The notes under the pieces: generated by a model | Database searches by the model: none | The model's input: only the letters and a program-made list of their open reading frames with translations | What the model was told of the DNA's origin: nothing | Translations under genes and position numbers: made by a program | Shown: one piece after another, positions 1 through 7,460 of the stretch | Position numbering within the stretch: position 1 is the first letter of the stretch | Layout of the letters: every line of letters starts with the position of its first letter | DNA from: Pantoea agglomerans NBRC 102470 | Lineage (GTDB): Bacteria > Pseudomonadota > Gammaproteobacteria > Enterobacterales > Enterobacteriaceae | Direction: 5' to 3' | Assembly: GCF_001598475.1 (NCBI RefSeq) | Contig: NZ_BCZA01000006.1 | Span: forward strand, 62,001-126,000 | DNA: 64,000 bases

Positions 1-1
1 C

Positions 2-91
2 TGTAACAACGATGCTCAACGCTACAGCGCGCTGAGAGCGAACTTTATAGCGCATCATCTACAGCTCGCACTGATTGACCTGAAACGATAG
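2..91 (+). CDS. Possible 3' end of a gene cut by the window edge
   Basis: A frame open from the left edge reads 29 codons to a TAG at 89-91 and ends in a Leu/Ala-rich stretch with the terminal residues LALIDLKR. It looks like a protein C terminus but is too short to assign to a family, and an open frame of this length can arise by chance. The next gene lies on the opposite strand. Confidence 0.3.
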   Translation, partial: CNNDAQRYSALRANFIAHHLQLALIDLKR

Positions 92-118
92 GTACTGACA
101 GGACAGGATATATCCTCC

Positions 119-640
119 TCACCCCCGTTTTTGATTCCATTCATCCTGACTCAGGGTAAACAGCATGCTTGCGGGCGCATTTTCCAAATCATAAATATCC
201 CGGGTATGACGGAGTCCGGCCTTAATCAGAACCTTTTGTGAAGCCAGATGATTCGCTCTTACGACTGCAGAAATTTCAGCCAGTTTTATCTCTTCGAACC
301 CATAACTAACTGCATAGTTCGCAAATTCCGTCGCCAGTCCTTTCCCCCAGGATTCCGGAGAGAAACGATATCCCAGATTATTGATCGTGATATCGGCAAA
401 GCTTCTGATGCTCAATCCCCCAAAACCGATGATTCTTTCTGGATTATCCTGAAGCGAGATAGCCCAACTGCCGAAGCCATTCAATTCCCAGTGACGGATA
501 GAGCGCGATAGCACTTCCCGTGAATGATGGATATCCGGATGAGGGCCCGCGGGATTAAACGTATTCGTCGCAGGGTCGCCGTAGATCCTGTAAAGATCAT
601 CGGCATCTGATGGGGTGACTGGCCGAAGAAACAACCGCAT
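119..640 (-). CDS. GNAT family N-acetyltransferase (RimJ/RimL type)
   Basis: Predicted acetyl-CoA-dependent N-acetyltransferase of 173 residues, probably cytoplasmic. The opening MRLFLRPVTPSDADDLY, the central GFGGL strand and the acetyl-CoA loop around SPESWGKGLATEFANY (about residues 93-108), followed by an N-x-x-S-Q-K-V-L-x-K-A-G-L helix, are the standard order for the RimJ/RimL branch, whose members acetylate ribosomal proteins or small amines. The substrate here cannot be deduced. I start at ATG 640 because MRLFLRPV is where family members begin; a TTG five codons upstream (655) is the alternative, and neither has a clear ribosome binding site. It stands alone, with yedK on the same strand beginning upstream. 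Confidence 0.85.
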   Translation of the reverse strand: MRLFLRPVTPSDADDLYRIYGDPATNTFNPAGPHPDIHHSREVLSRSIRHWELNGFGSWAISLQDNPERIIGFGGLSIRSFADITINNLGYRFSPESWGKGLATEFANYAVSYGFEEIKLAEISAVVRANHLASQKVLIKAGLRHTRDIYDLENAPASMLFTLSQDEWNQKRG

Positions 641-749
641 AGTGTTTGGCTGCAAAATAAACGCTCTCAGATTAAGAAACGAGTGATCCTGTTTTTATAA
701 CGGGAAACGGTGCGGGAAACTATGTAAATCTCTCACCTCATCAGTCTGT

Positions 750-1424
750 TCAGTCAGGCTTGATCTCTTTAATAAGCGCTTCACCCTGATTGTGGATGTT
801 GCCGACTTTGGCTGTAACAGGATGCCAGGTAAAGTCCTTTTCCGGCAATGCGGCTTCATGTGCAATTTCCTGAGCACGTTCTGACGTGGTTTCGGCACTG
901 AGCCATTCGCGTACAGCATCCGCACTTAAAACCAGCGGGCGTCGGTCATGGATATCAACCATGCCTTTATTGCTCGCTGCCGTTACGATAACAAAACCCT
1001 CATGCCCATGATCCTTACCATAAGGAGCGTTGCCGATAGCGGCGAAGAACAGCGGTTCTTTCTCTTTGTGGTAAATAAAGTAAGGCTGTTTTTTGTCGCC
1101 CTCTCGCTTCCATTCATACCAGCCATTGGCAGGAACAATGGCGCGACCATGCTCCCACAGCGGTTTGAACATGCGTCCCGTCGCAGCGGTTTCACCACGC
1201 GCATTGATAAGCGGTTGTTTGTCCCACCACTCCGGACCGTAACCCCAGTAAACCGGATCAAAGTGCAGTTCATTATCCCGCTCATTGAGCAAGAGCACTT
1301 TGGTGCCTGGAGCAACGTTAAAGCGGTCTATCGGCTCCGGATCATAAATAATTTCATCGGGCTTCATCACCAGGGATGCAAAGTAATCGTCTCTGCTGCT
1401 GTACTGCGCAAACCGTCCACACAT
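750..1424 (-). CDS. yedK: SOS response-associated peptidase, SRAP/YedK family
   Basis: A 224-residue SRAP protein, close to the 222 of E. coli YedK. The family (human HMCES) covalently caps abasic sites in single-stranded DNA through Cys2, which becomes the N terminus after Met removal. Visible hallmarks are Met-Cys-Gly-Arg-Phe at the N terminus, the NARGETAA motif, the catalytic Glu in PANGWYEW, and the His in DIHDRRPLVL. The open frame extends upstream, but the start must be the ATG at 1424: it gives the essential MCGRF terminus and is preceded by a strong GGAGG. The HDR-R-P variant, where HDRMP is common, lies beside the catalytic His and looks tolerable. The gene appears monocistronic; SOS control is not evident from the sequence. 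Confidence 0.95.
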   Translation of the reverse strand: MCGRFAQYSSRDDYFASLVMKPDEIIYDPEPIDRFNVAPGTKVLLLNERDNELHFDPVYWGYGPEWWDKQPLINARGETAATGRMFKPLWEHGRAIVPANGWYEWKREGDKKQPYFIYHKEKEPLFFAAIGNAPYGKDHGHEGFVIVTAASNKGMVDIHDRRPLVLSADAVREWLSAETTSERAQEIAHEAALPEKDFTWHPVTAKVGNIHNQGEALIKEIKPD

Positions 1425-1557
1425 GGGGACCTCCTCCCATAAGGATAGCGCAGCGTTGAACGAGTTAAATAAATCTAAAAAAATTGTTCTTCTGGCTGAA
1501 GATATCGTGATTTTTGACGAGAACATAATTAATGAATATGAATAAACTGGAGCAGTA

Positions 1558-1992
1558 ATGAAGGGAATTATTTTAAGTCTGGCTATGGCATCACTGATGG
1601 CTGCCTCGTTTACAGCTGATGCGCGCGGCCATCGTGGTGGGGGTGGGCATAGAAGCTACAGCCATAGTTTTAGTTCAGCTTACTCATCACAAACAACGAC
1701 ACCCAGAATCAAGAAGAGATATTCCAGCAGCAAGCGAACGGCCAGATATGCTACTGCGGGCGTGGCGGGTTATGGCGCATACCAGGCCCATAACTACACG
1801 TCATCCTACGTGCGTGAGAAGGGCCGTCAGGCCGCAAGAAAACCCTCAACGAACAGCTATGACAACCAGTATCCAAATCAGCCCCAGGCTCAGCCAGTTA
1901 GCCAGAATATGGCACCGACATGTTCACCCTTATCTATGGTAAGCCAGCCGGGCTATACAAACCTGCCTGTATGCCTGGGCAGTGTTAATTGA
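1558..1992 (+). CDS. Small exported basic protein, unknown function
   Basis: A 144-residue protein with a good Sec signal peptide: Lys2, a hydrophobic core to about residue 17, and a likely cut after Ala-Asp-Ala near residue 22. The mature part opens with an Arg/Gly/His run (RGHRGGGGHR), then Ser/Tyr/Thr-rich sequence, a basic patch with RIKKRYSSSKR, an Ala/Gly/Tyr segment and a Gln/Pro-rich stretch. Two Cys near the C terminus (TCSP and PVCLG) could form a disulfide in the periplasm. ATG 1558 follows GGAGCAGTA, a usable ribosome binding site. I do not recognise a family; composition suggests a disordered envelope protein. It stands between divergent yedK and another unknown gene. Confidence 0.7.
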   Translation: MKGIILSLAMASLMAASFTADARGHRGGGGHRSYSHSFSSAYSSQTTTPRIKKRYSSSKRTARYATAGVAGYGAYQAHNYTSSYVREKGRQAARKPSTNSYDNQYPNQPQAQPVSQNMAPTCSPLSMVSQPGYTNLPVCLGSVN

Positions 1993-2139
1993 TTTCAAGC
2001 CTTGTAGCGATGAAACGACGATGAATTGATATTTTTCAGGAAGACACATTTTACAGAATGCCACTTACCGCACCCCGGAGAGGTCATATTTTAGTGACTT
2101 CGTAGGGACACGAACCTTTAATAATATGAGATATAACTC

Positions 2140-2388
2140 ATGACCATAGTTTTTATACCTGCCCTCATCCCATTACTGATGAGAATTGAGAATGAGAAAG
2201 GAAGCCCGCTTACTGAGCAGGAAGTCAGTAGCATCCGTGATAATGCCACAACTATCGAAGTGCCGCGTGATGTTGCTCTCGCCATGGCTGAATGCCGCGG
2301 TTACTTCGATATCAACCCTGAAAGTTGCTGGGCTGAATGGAGCTTGTACCGGAGTAAGAGTTTGCTGTCTGTTGCTGACAACGGATAA
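2140..2388 (+). CDS. Hypothetical protein, 82 aa
   Basis: An 82-residue reading frame with balanced composition and enterobacterial-looking codon use. It begins with a short hydrophobic segment (MTIVFIPALIPLLM), followed by a charged body containing TEQEVSSIRDNA and MAECRGYFDINPESCWAEW. The N-terminal stretch is too short for a secure membrane helix or signal peptide. The ribosome binding site is weak. I do not recognise the family. It could be a small soluble conserved protein or, less likely, a chance frame. Confidence 0.5.
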   Translation: MTIVFIPALIPLLMRIENEKGSPLTEQEVSSIRDNATTIEVPRDVALAMAECRGYFDINPESCWAEWSLYRSKSLLSVADNG

Positions 2389-2529
2389 CTGCATCGCGGT
2401 GCACATCTGCACCTCATGTTTTAGCAGCCGGTATCTGACGGCATAGCTTCAGAGCAGCACGGTGCCTTATGGGATTGTGAGTTTAGACATTTAAGTGCAA
2501 CGCTTAACACTTTCCTTAGCTATGTAATC

Positions 2530-2946
2530 TTATTGCGGAGCAAAATGTATCGGGATTTCATCCTTCATAAAGGCGGGTCTCATTGGAAAAGTGTGGGCAT
2601 CTGCAGCTTGTTTGATTGCTTTAATTGCAGCAGCGCACAGAGCTGGATCTCCGCCCTGAACGTTGATGCTTACCGGAGGCTCGCCTTCCGGCTGCCTGAT
2701 CCTTACATCACATGTTTTACCGCGATAATTATCTGCATCGAAAAACCGATATTGTATTGCTGTAACAGCCTGGCAGAGCCAAAGCTGAGTTTCACGCTCT
2801 TGAGTTTGCTGTGGTGTCTGAGATTCACACTGACTTTTAATCTCTGACGCGTCGGGAGTCTTAATTCCCTTTTGTCGGATGTGATTTGTGCTCATATGGC
2901 ATCCTGAAATTGCCAATGCGGCAGTCAAAGCAATTATTCTTTTCAT
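2530..2946 (-). CDS. Lipoprotein with TolA C-terminal (domain III)-like fold
   Basis: A 138-residue predicted lipoprotein: MKRIIALTAALAISGC gives a lipobox with the acylated Cys at residue 16, and His/Met rather than Asp follows, which favours outer-membrane sorting. The rest aligns by eye with TolA domain III: F-x-D-A-x-x-Y-x-GKTC, an R-I-R strand, GGDPALC, an Ala-rich helix and a final F-A-P. The two Cys in GKTC and ALC match the conserved TolA disulfide pair. TolA domain III is the periplasmic part of the Tol-Pal system that binds TolB and is used by group A colicins and filamentous phages. This copy lacks the inner-membrane anchor and long helical domain of TolA, so it cannot act as TolA itself. 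Its role is unknown. Confidence 0.75.
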   Translation of the reverse strand: MKRIIALTAALAISGCHMSTNHIRQKGIKTPDASEIKSQCESQTPQQTQERETQLWLCQAVTAIQYRFFDADNYRGKTCDVRIRQPEGEPPVSINVQGGDPALCAAAIKAIKQAADAHTFPMRPAFMKDEIPIHFAPQ

Positions 2947-3283
2947 GATTACATCCCTGATGTTTGCCCGGATTTTATATCATCTATTCTACAGTCTTAA
3001 TATCCACAGCCACCAGAACAACCCAGTACTTCATCTGCTCAGTCATCAGCTACGTTTTCAAAAAAAGACAGTGTTTCGGCGCTTTTTCGGCGGGGCTGCC
3101 CTACTGTTACCTGGCAATACACACCTCTCTATTATCTATAAATTTTTCTGTTCCGATGGAATGCGTGGCCGTTGGTCATCATTCTGTACCCTGCTTCAGA
3201 CGCGCAACAATCTCACCCCTCTTTTCAAACCACGCCGATAACGTTAAGCTATACGAAACATATACGTTTCATATAAGGCTTGC
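2947..3283. other. 337-bp intergenic region, promoter region of the ParD-like/map operon
   Basis: There is no convincing gene on either strand. The left side holds the promoter region of the minus-strand lipoprotein. The right side holds the palindrome listed separately at 3250-3275. Overlapping open frames here are short and have no ribosome binding sites. Confidence 0.6.
3250..3275. promoter_or_regulatory. Palindromic operator upstream of the ParD-like/map operon
   Basis: TATACGAAAC and GTTTCATATA form a 10-bp inverted repeat with one mismatch, separated by the six bases ATATAC. The repeat ends one base before the AAGG ribosome binding site of the downstream gene, whose ATG is at 3284. This placement is what toxin-antitoxin autorepression sites look like, and the first gene is a ParD-like ribbon-helix-helix candidate. 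Binding is inferred, not shown. Confidence 0.6.
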
Positions 3284-3529
3284 ATGGGTATCGTAAAAAT
3301 CTCCGACCTGATGCATGAGAATCTGCGCATCGCCAGTCAGGCGATGAGCCGCTCAATTAATGCACAGGCAGAACACTGGCTAAAACTCGGTATGCTGGCA
3401 GAACTCTATCCACAGCAGACCCAACATCAACTGGCGCAGATGCTAATCCGGCTTGAACTGGAAGGCAGCGCTGATATACGCAATATGCTCCCTAAAGAGA
3501 GCCTCACCACACAAGGAGACGTGTCATGA
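3284..3529 (+). CDS. ParD-like antitoxin-type protein
   Basis: An 81-residue protein of the ParD-like family (Pfam ParD_like, annotated as antitoxin of a type II system). It opens with MGIVKISDLMHENLRIASQ, resembling the short beta strand plus helix of a ribbon-helix-helix DNA-binding dimer, followed by MSRSINAQAEHWLKLGMLAE, the typical second helix. The C-terminal third is charged and probably binds a partner. AAGG precedes ATG 3284 by five bases. Its stop overlaps the start of the methionine aminopeptidase gene as ATGA (3526-3529), so the two are translationally coupled. No ParE-like toxin follows; the position usually held by a toxin is occupied by the peptidase. A palindrome just upstream suggests autoregulation. 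Confidence 0.8.
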   Translation: MGIVKISDLMHENLRIASQAMSRSINAQAEHWLKLGMLAELYPQQTQHQLAQMLIRLELEGSADIRNMLPKESLTTQGDVS

Positions 3530-4311
3530 ACAGCGTTAAAATTCATACCGCAGCGGAAATCGAAATGGCACGGGCAGCCGGACAGGCTGCGGCTCAGGTG
3601 CTGGCGATGATTACACCTCACGTCCGTCCCGGCATCACCACGGAAGAACTGGATGATATCTGTCACGACTTCATCGTGAATGAGCTTAAAGTAACGCCAG
3701 CAAACATCGGTTATCACGGTTATACCCGTACCACCTGCACGTCGGTCAATCATGTGGTCTGCCACGGCATCCCGGCCAGCAAAAAACTCAAGGATGGCGA
3801 TATCGTTAATATCGATGTAGCGATCATCAAAGATGGCTGGTATGGCGATACCAGCCGGATGTACTTTGTCGGCACACCGTCAGTCCGTGCCAAACGTCTG
3901 GTGGAGATCACCTATCAGTCGATGGTCGCCGGTATCAAAACCGTCCGTCCTGGCGCGACGCTGGGCGATGTGGGCGCGGCTATCCAGCGTGTCGCTGAAT
4001 CGGCTGGCTTCTCGGTGGTGCGTGAATATTGCGGTCACGGCGTCGGTGAAATTTACCACACCGATCCACAGGTGCTGCACTACGGCACGCCGGGCGAAGG
4101 GATGCCACTGAAAGCAGGCATGATTTTCACTATCGAACCGATGATTAATGCCGGTAAAGCCGGAACCAGCGTGCTGTCAGATGGCTGGACGGTGGTCACC
4201 AAAGATCGCTCGCTCTCGGCGCAATGGGAACATACCGTCGCCGTCACCGATGAGGGTTTTGATCTGCTCACGCCCTGGCCTGAAGGCACCGGCGACTACC
4301 CGGCGATTTAA
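3526..4311 (+). CDS. map: Type I methionine aminopeptidase (accessory copy)
   Basis: Predicted cytosolic metalloprotease of 261 residues that removes N-terminal Met. All elements of the pita-bread fold active site are visible: the His in VVCHGIP, two Asp in NIDVAIIKDGWYGDTS, the His in GHGVGEIYHTDPQ, the Glu in FTIEPMIN and the Glu in QWEHTVAV. It is therefore predicted to be active. The loop GVGEIYHTDPQVLHYG differs from the GIGRGFHEEPQ form of housekeeping E. coli Map. The essential map normally lies beside rpsB, absent here, so this is probably a second isozyme. It is coupled by ATGA overlap to the ParD-like gene and is followed by a hairpin. Confidence 0.93.
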   Translation: MNSVKIHTAAEIEMARAAGQAAAQVLAMITPHVRPGITTEELDDICHDFIVNELKVTPANIGYHGYTRTTCTSVNHVVCHGIPASKKLKDGDIVNIDVAIIKDGWYGDTSRMYFVGTPSVRAKRLVEITYQSMVAGIKTVRPGATLGDVGAAIQRVAESAGFSVVREYCGHGVGEIYHTDPQVLHYGTPGEGMPLKAGMIFTIEPMINAGKAGTSVLSDGWTVVTKDRSLSAQWEHTVAVTDEGFDLLTPWPEGTGDYPAI

Positions 4312-4316
4312 TCTCT

Positions 4317-4342
4317 CAGCCTGAGACAGGGGTCTCAGGCTG
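4317..4342. terminator. Hairpin between convergent map and diguanylate cyclase genes
   Basis: CAGCCTGAGAC and GTCTCAGGCTG form a perfect 11-bp stem with an AGGG loop right after the map stop. There is no strong U-tract on either side, so it may act as a bidirectional but imperfect terminator. Confidence 0.6.
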
Positions 4343-4347
4343 CATTG

Positions 4348-5442
4348 TTAACTGCCCCTGACTTCACACAGCGTTTCCAGCGTGCCGGAATGCCACACCT
4401 GCACATCGTTACGTCCGGCGCGCTTGACCTGATACAGCGCCTCATCGGCACATCTCAGCCATTCATGAATTGTCGCCGCATCGCATGCCGGTGCAATCCC
4501 GATACTCACCGAGCACTGAAAGGTGGATGACGCCGGCAGCCGCAGCAGGGCAATCCCCTGTCTGATCTGCTCTGCCAGCAACATGATACTGGTTTCATCC
4601 GCATCCCGCACAATCACACACAGCTCATCGCCGCCAAAGCGGGCAGGTATATCTTTCAGGCCGACGCTGTCACGCAGTAGTGCCGAGATTTCTGCCAGCA
4701 GGAAGTCGCCGGCTTCATGCCCGAAGGTGTCGTTAACCTGTTTGAAGTGATCGACATCCAGCAGCATCAACCAGGCTTTACCCTCACCTCGCTGGGTACG
4801 TAAAAACTCGCTTTCAAGCCGCCGCTCAAAGAGACGTCGGTTAGGTATTTTCAGACCAGGATCCATCAGCGCAATGCGTTCCAGCTCCTGATTCTTCTTT
4901 CGCAGACTCAGGGTCAGATTGTGTGAAACCACGCTGAGCGCCAGCAGATAGCCGCTGGCGAGCGGCAGAGTCAGCCAGACGGTGCGGGTAGAGAAAGTCA
5001 GCTGCAAAGGCGCTTTTTCGGCTAACCAGGCCAGTAAAAAGGTCAACAGAAAGGCCTGCAGAGCAGACTTCAGCTGAACCCAACCGCCCGCCGAGTAACG
5101 ATCAGAGATCAGTACCGCCATAATAATAATTGAGGGAAGCGGACTCAGCGCCATGGTTGCCACCCAGAAGCCGCCGAATGCGGCATCCAGCGTCAGATTC
5201 TTACGTTCAAAACCCGTGGGATCGCGCGATCGCAATGCCAGTCTGAAGGCGGCATAGGGCCAGACAAACGCATTAGTAAATAGCAGTGCGCAGAGTTCCA
5301 GGCTTTTTCCCATCTCCATCAATACTGACATAATGGGCAGGAAACAGAGAAAGGTGCCGAGCTGGCGCATCATGAACATGCGGCGCACAAATCGCGTCGA
5401 TCGGCGCTTCAGCTGAATATCGTCAGGAGTGTAGTAATTCAT
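4348..5442 (-). CDS. MASE2-GGDEF diguanylate cyclase (AdrA/DgcC-like)
   Basis: A 364-residue inner-membrane protein predicted to make cyclic di-GMP from two GTP. About residues 18-185 form a MASE2 sensor with several membrane helices and the family wording FLPIMSVL, FVWPYAAFRLA and LPSIIIMAVL, as in E. coli DgcC/AdrA, which drives cellulose synthesis. The C-terminal half is a GGDEF domain with LLDVDHFKQVNDTFGHEAGD and RFGGDEL. The signature ends in Leu rather than Phe, usually tolerated. The inhibitory RxxD site five residues upstream reads G-x-x-D, so product inhibition may be lost. No cellulose genes lie nearby. It is convergent with map. Confidence 0.9.
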   Translation of the reverse strand: MNYYTPDDIQLKRRSTRFVRRMFMMRQLGTFLCFLPIMSVLMEMGKSLELCALLFTNAFVWPYAAFRLALRSRDPTGFERKNLTLDAAFGGFWVATMALSPLPSIIIMAVLISDRYSAGGWVQLKSALQAFLLTFLLAWLAEKAPLQLTFSTRTVWLTLPLASGYLLALSVVSHNLTLSLRKKNQELERIALMDPGLKIPNRRLFERRLESEFLRTQRGEGKAWLMLLDVDHFKQVNDTFGHEAGDFLLAEISALLRDSVGLKDIPARFGGDELCVIVRDADETSIMLLAEQIRQGIALLRLPASSTFQCSVSIGIAPACDAATIHEWLRCADEALYQVKRAGRNDVQVWHSGTLETLCEVRGS

Positions 5443-5566
5443 ATGCAGACTGAAGCAGCAACAGGTTATGGCAGTTTATCGGCAATTAATGAATTAAGGT
5501 AAACTATTTACAGAATATTCTTATTGCGGGTCGCGAAGGGAATCTAATCAGGCTTTGACTTGTGTG

Positions 5567-5600
5567 CAGGGGACGATGGCAGTCAGGGGACAATGGCAGT
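5567..5600. repeat. Tandem duplication of a 17-bp unit
   Basis: CAGGGGACGATGGCAGT at 5567-5583 is followed directly by CAGGGGACAATGGCAGT at 5584-5600, differing at one position. It lies in the intergenic space between the diguanylate cyclase gene and the small basic protein gene. No function is apparent. Confidence 0.85.
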
Positions 5601-5602
5601 AA

Positions 5603-5640
5603 TGTGAAAAGATACCGCGCGCCATGAATACGCGCGGAGG
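5603..5640 (-). terminator. Terminator of the 5645-5953 gene
   Basis: On the minus strand, just past the stop codon at 5645, CCGCGCG and CGCGCGG (5637-5631 and 5621-5615) form a stem with a nine-base loop, followed after three bases by CTTTTC. Confidence 0.55.
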
Positions 5641-5644
5641 CTGT

Positions 5645-5953
5645 TTATCGGCGGCCTTTAACCACTGAGGCAGACCAGTTGAAATCGCTGACTTCGCTGG
5701 CAGTCATTGAAGAAGGTTTTTTCTTACGCAGTGGTTTTTTCTTCTCCTTTTCAGCCTGCGCTCTCTGCTTCTCCATTTTGCTGGTCATGATAATCTGACG
5801 AGCTTCACTATTGAATTCTTTCTCTTTTTTGCTATCAGGCTCTTTACCGGTTCGTTGACGGTACTTCTCGGCCAGGCCCTTATAGGTTTGCTCGACGGCC
5901 AGTCGTTCATCAGCGTTGAACTGATCAATGGAAATCATCTTTTTATCGTTCAT
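5645..5953 (-). CDS. Small highly charged protein, unknown function
   Basis: A 102-residue soluble protein dominated by Lys, Glu, Arg and Gln. Residues about 10-75 look like one or two long helices (DERLAVEQTYKGLAEKYRQR, then a Lys/Glu-rich stretch). A Lys-rich segment EKKKPLRKKKP follows, and the tail ends in VVKGRR. There is no signal peptide, Cys or membrane segment. The basic second half could bind nucleic acid or ribosomes, but that is speculation. A GC-rich hairpin follows the gene. I do not recognise the family. Confidence 0.65.
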   Translation of the reverse strand: MNDKKMISIDQFNADERLAVEQTYKGLAEKYRQRTGKEPDSKKEKEFNSEARQIIMTSKMEKQRAQAEKEKKKPLRKKKPSSMTASEVSDFNWSASVVKGRR

Positions 5954-6183
5954 AGCGGCGTGTCCTGTGGCGAGTTATCCCGGCAAGTGTACCGCATTTG
6001 CGGTCCGTTAACGCAGGGAATGGCATTAATCCGGTGGGCTTCTGATTTCGTCAGCACACGCAACCCGGTAATTTCTCTGAAACATGCGCTTAGCCCTGTA
6101 ATAAATAGGGTTATCTCTTAATATAAAACTAATGTTCATCAGGTTTACTGGCAGTGACCACGTACTGCCGAGGGGCTGAAGGA

Positions 6184-6408
6184 ATGATAAAAGAGACCGA
6201 TCGCCTGTCACAGGCATTATTACGGCGGCATGGGATTGGCGTTAAACAGAAACGTATACACTTCCGTGGCAGGGATCTGCTGTTTCAGCTGCACAACGCA
6301 CGCTATGAGGTTTTCAACGGCGATCGCTGCATAGCGACCGTCGATACCAACAATATCAATGAAGCCATTAAGCAGTTTAAAGCGCTGGACCAGCCTGGGG
6401 AGAAATAG
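6184..6408 (+). CDS. Hypothetical protein, 74 aa
   Basis: A small basic-to-neutral soluble protein. I begin at ATG 6184 because GAGGGG lies eight bases upstream; the frame is also open from a GTG at 6154 without such a site. The sequence is a compact alpha/beta pattern with strands such as KRIHFRGRDLLFQL, YEVFNGDRCIATV and a final helix NEAIKQFKALD. It is followed after two bases by another small gene, so the pair is probably an operon. I do not recognise it. Confidence 0.65.
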   Translation: MIKETDRLSQALLRRHGIGVKQKRIHFRGRDLLFQLHNARYEVFNGDRCIATVDTNNINEAIKQFKALDQPGEK

Positions 6409-6410
6409 CC

Positions 6411-6653
6411 ATGCCAGACTATCGTCTGTTTCAGAAAGAGCAAACAGTCAGAGCCGTGAACACTGAGCGGCAGGATCAGCAGGACGCGTTAATGGCTGAT
6501 GGCTATAAGATGGTGTGGGACGTGGTGCATGCAGATAACGCCGATGCCGCCCTGCTGCGCTATCAGCAACTGCGTCACGAAGAGGATAATGCTGAGCAGA
6601 ATTTCGCAAACGATTCAGTTTTAAGTAGTCTGATAAACCTGATATCCCGCTGA
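6411..6653 (+). CDS. Hypothetical protein, 80 aa
   Basis: An 80-residue soluble acidic protein, rich in Asp, Glu and Gln, with a likely strand (YKMVWDVVHAD), a helix (DAALLRYQQLRHEED) and a short C-terminal hydrophobic tail. It starts two bases after the stop of the preceding gene, which strongly suggests co-transcription. There is no signal peptide, membrane segment or known motif that I recognise. Confidence 0.65.
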   Translation: MPDYRLFQKEQTVRAVNTERQDQQDALMADGYKMVWDVVHADNADAALLRYQQLRHEEDNAEQNFANDSVLSSLINLISR

Positions 6654-6746
6654 GTCAGTGCGGGGCTGAAGGTTTAAAGCCAAAGTTACTGTTAATTCAT
6701 GCTGTGCTGATTAGAATAAAGAAAATTTCCCGAATACAGGTTTCTG

Positions 6747-7433
6747 ATGAAAATCACCATTCACAAAGAAGATGAGCTGTTCATGCACAACTTCTTTGCT
6801 GCGCCATGCCTCACCGTTGAAACAGACTCACCACAGGCACAACAGATTCAGCAATCGCTACAGCTGGCCATCCAGCAAAAAGGTGCAGAGGCCGATGGCG
6901 ACTGGAAACGTAGCCTGACTTTTTTGATTCTGTTCCTCTTTTTATATGCTGCGCTGGGTGCCTCGCTGACGCTTGATCTCAGTACCACTGGCACGCCTCA
7001 TAAGAGTATTGAATATGCGCTGGAAGCGATTCCGGTGCTGATCGCTTTCTCCGGCTTCTTCATCTCTATTCTCTATCTGTTCCTGACCCGCGCCAGCGCG
7101 CGTAAACAGCGTAACTGGGAAAGGACTATCCTGGTGCTGGAGAAATACTCCATCGGAAATCTGTTTAAAGCGACGCATACCCAGGGCGGTGGTACCAGCA
7201 ACTACTCCGTGCCCAACCTTTCTATTTCGCTCGCTCTGTTTATCTGCCTGACCTGGCTGGTGATTTATAACTATCTGACGTTTACCACCAGCGGGGTGTT
7301 TGGCAGTGTCATCTCCCTGTTTATCAGCACCATGGTTTATGTGATTCTGGATATTCAGCTGCTTAAGCCTTTTACCCATGCTGTTGAGAAAGAAGAAGCG
7401 GAAAAGAGCGACACGGATAAAGAGCAGGATTAA
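6747..7433 (+). CDS. Four-helix inner-membrane protein, unknown function
   Basis: A 228-residue protein with a soluble N-terminal part (about 1-52), then hydrophobic segments near residues 56-78 (LTFLILFLFLYAALGASLTL), 92-112 (PVLIAFSGFFISILYLFLT), 160-178 (LSISLALFICLTWLVIYNYL) and 185-205 (VFGSVISLFISTMVYVILDI). The C terminus is acidic, with Lys/Glu and Asp repeats. Basic residues in the loop ASARKQRNWER and acidic tails give a plausible four-helix topology. No catalytic motif is apparent. A terminator follows at 7461. The preceding small genes are 93 bases upstream and may belong to the same unit. Confidence 0.7.
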   Translation: MKITIHKEDELFMHNFFAAPCLTVETDSPQAQQIQQSLQLAIQQKGAEADGDWKRSLTFLILFLFLYAALGASLTLDLSTTGTPHKSIEYALEAIPVLIAFSGFFISILYLFLTRASARKQRNWERTILVLEKYSIGNLFKATHTQGGGTSNYSVPNLSISLALFICLTWLVIYNYLTFTTSGVFGSVISLFISTMVYVILDIQLLKPFTHAVEKEEAEKSDTDKEQD

Positions 7434-7460
7434 CTGCACCCCGTAAACGTCAAAACAGAT

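Noticed and set aside
3526..4311. The map gene as the essential housekeeping copy
   Set aside because: Housekeeping map normally lies beside rpsB-tsf, and the active-site loop differs from the usual form; an accessory isozyme is more likely, though other map genes outside the window cannot be seen.
5567..5600. 17-bp tandem repeat as a CRISPR or iteron seed
   Set aside because: There are only two copies directly abutting, without spacers or an associated replication or cas gene; a simple duplication explains it.
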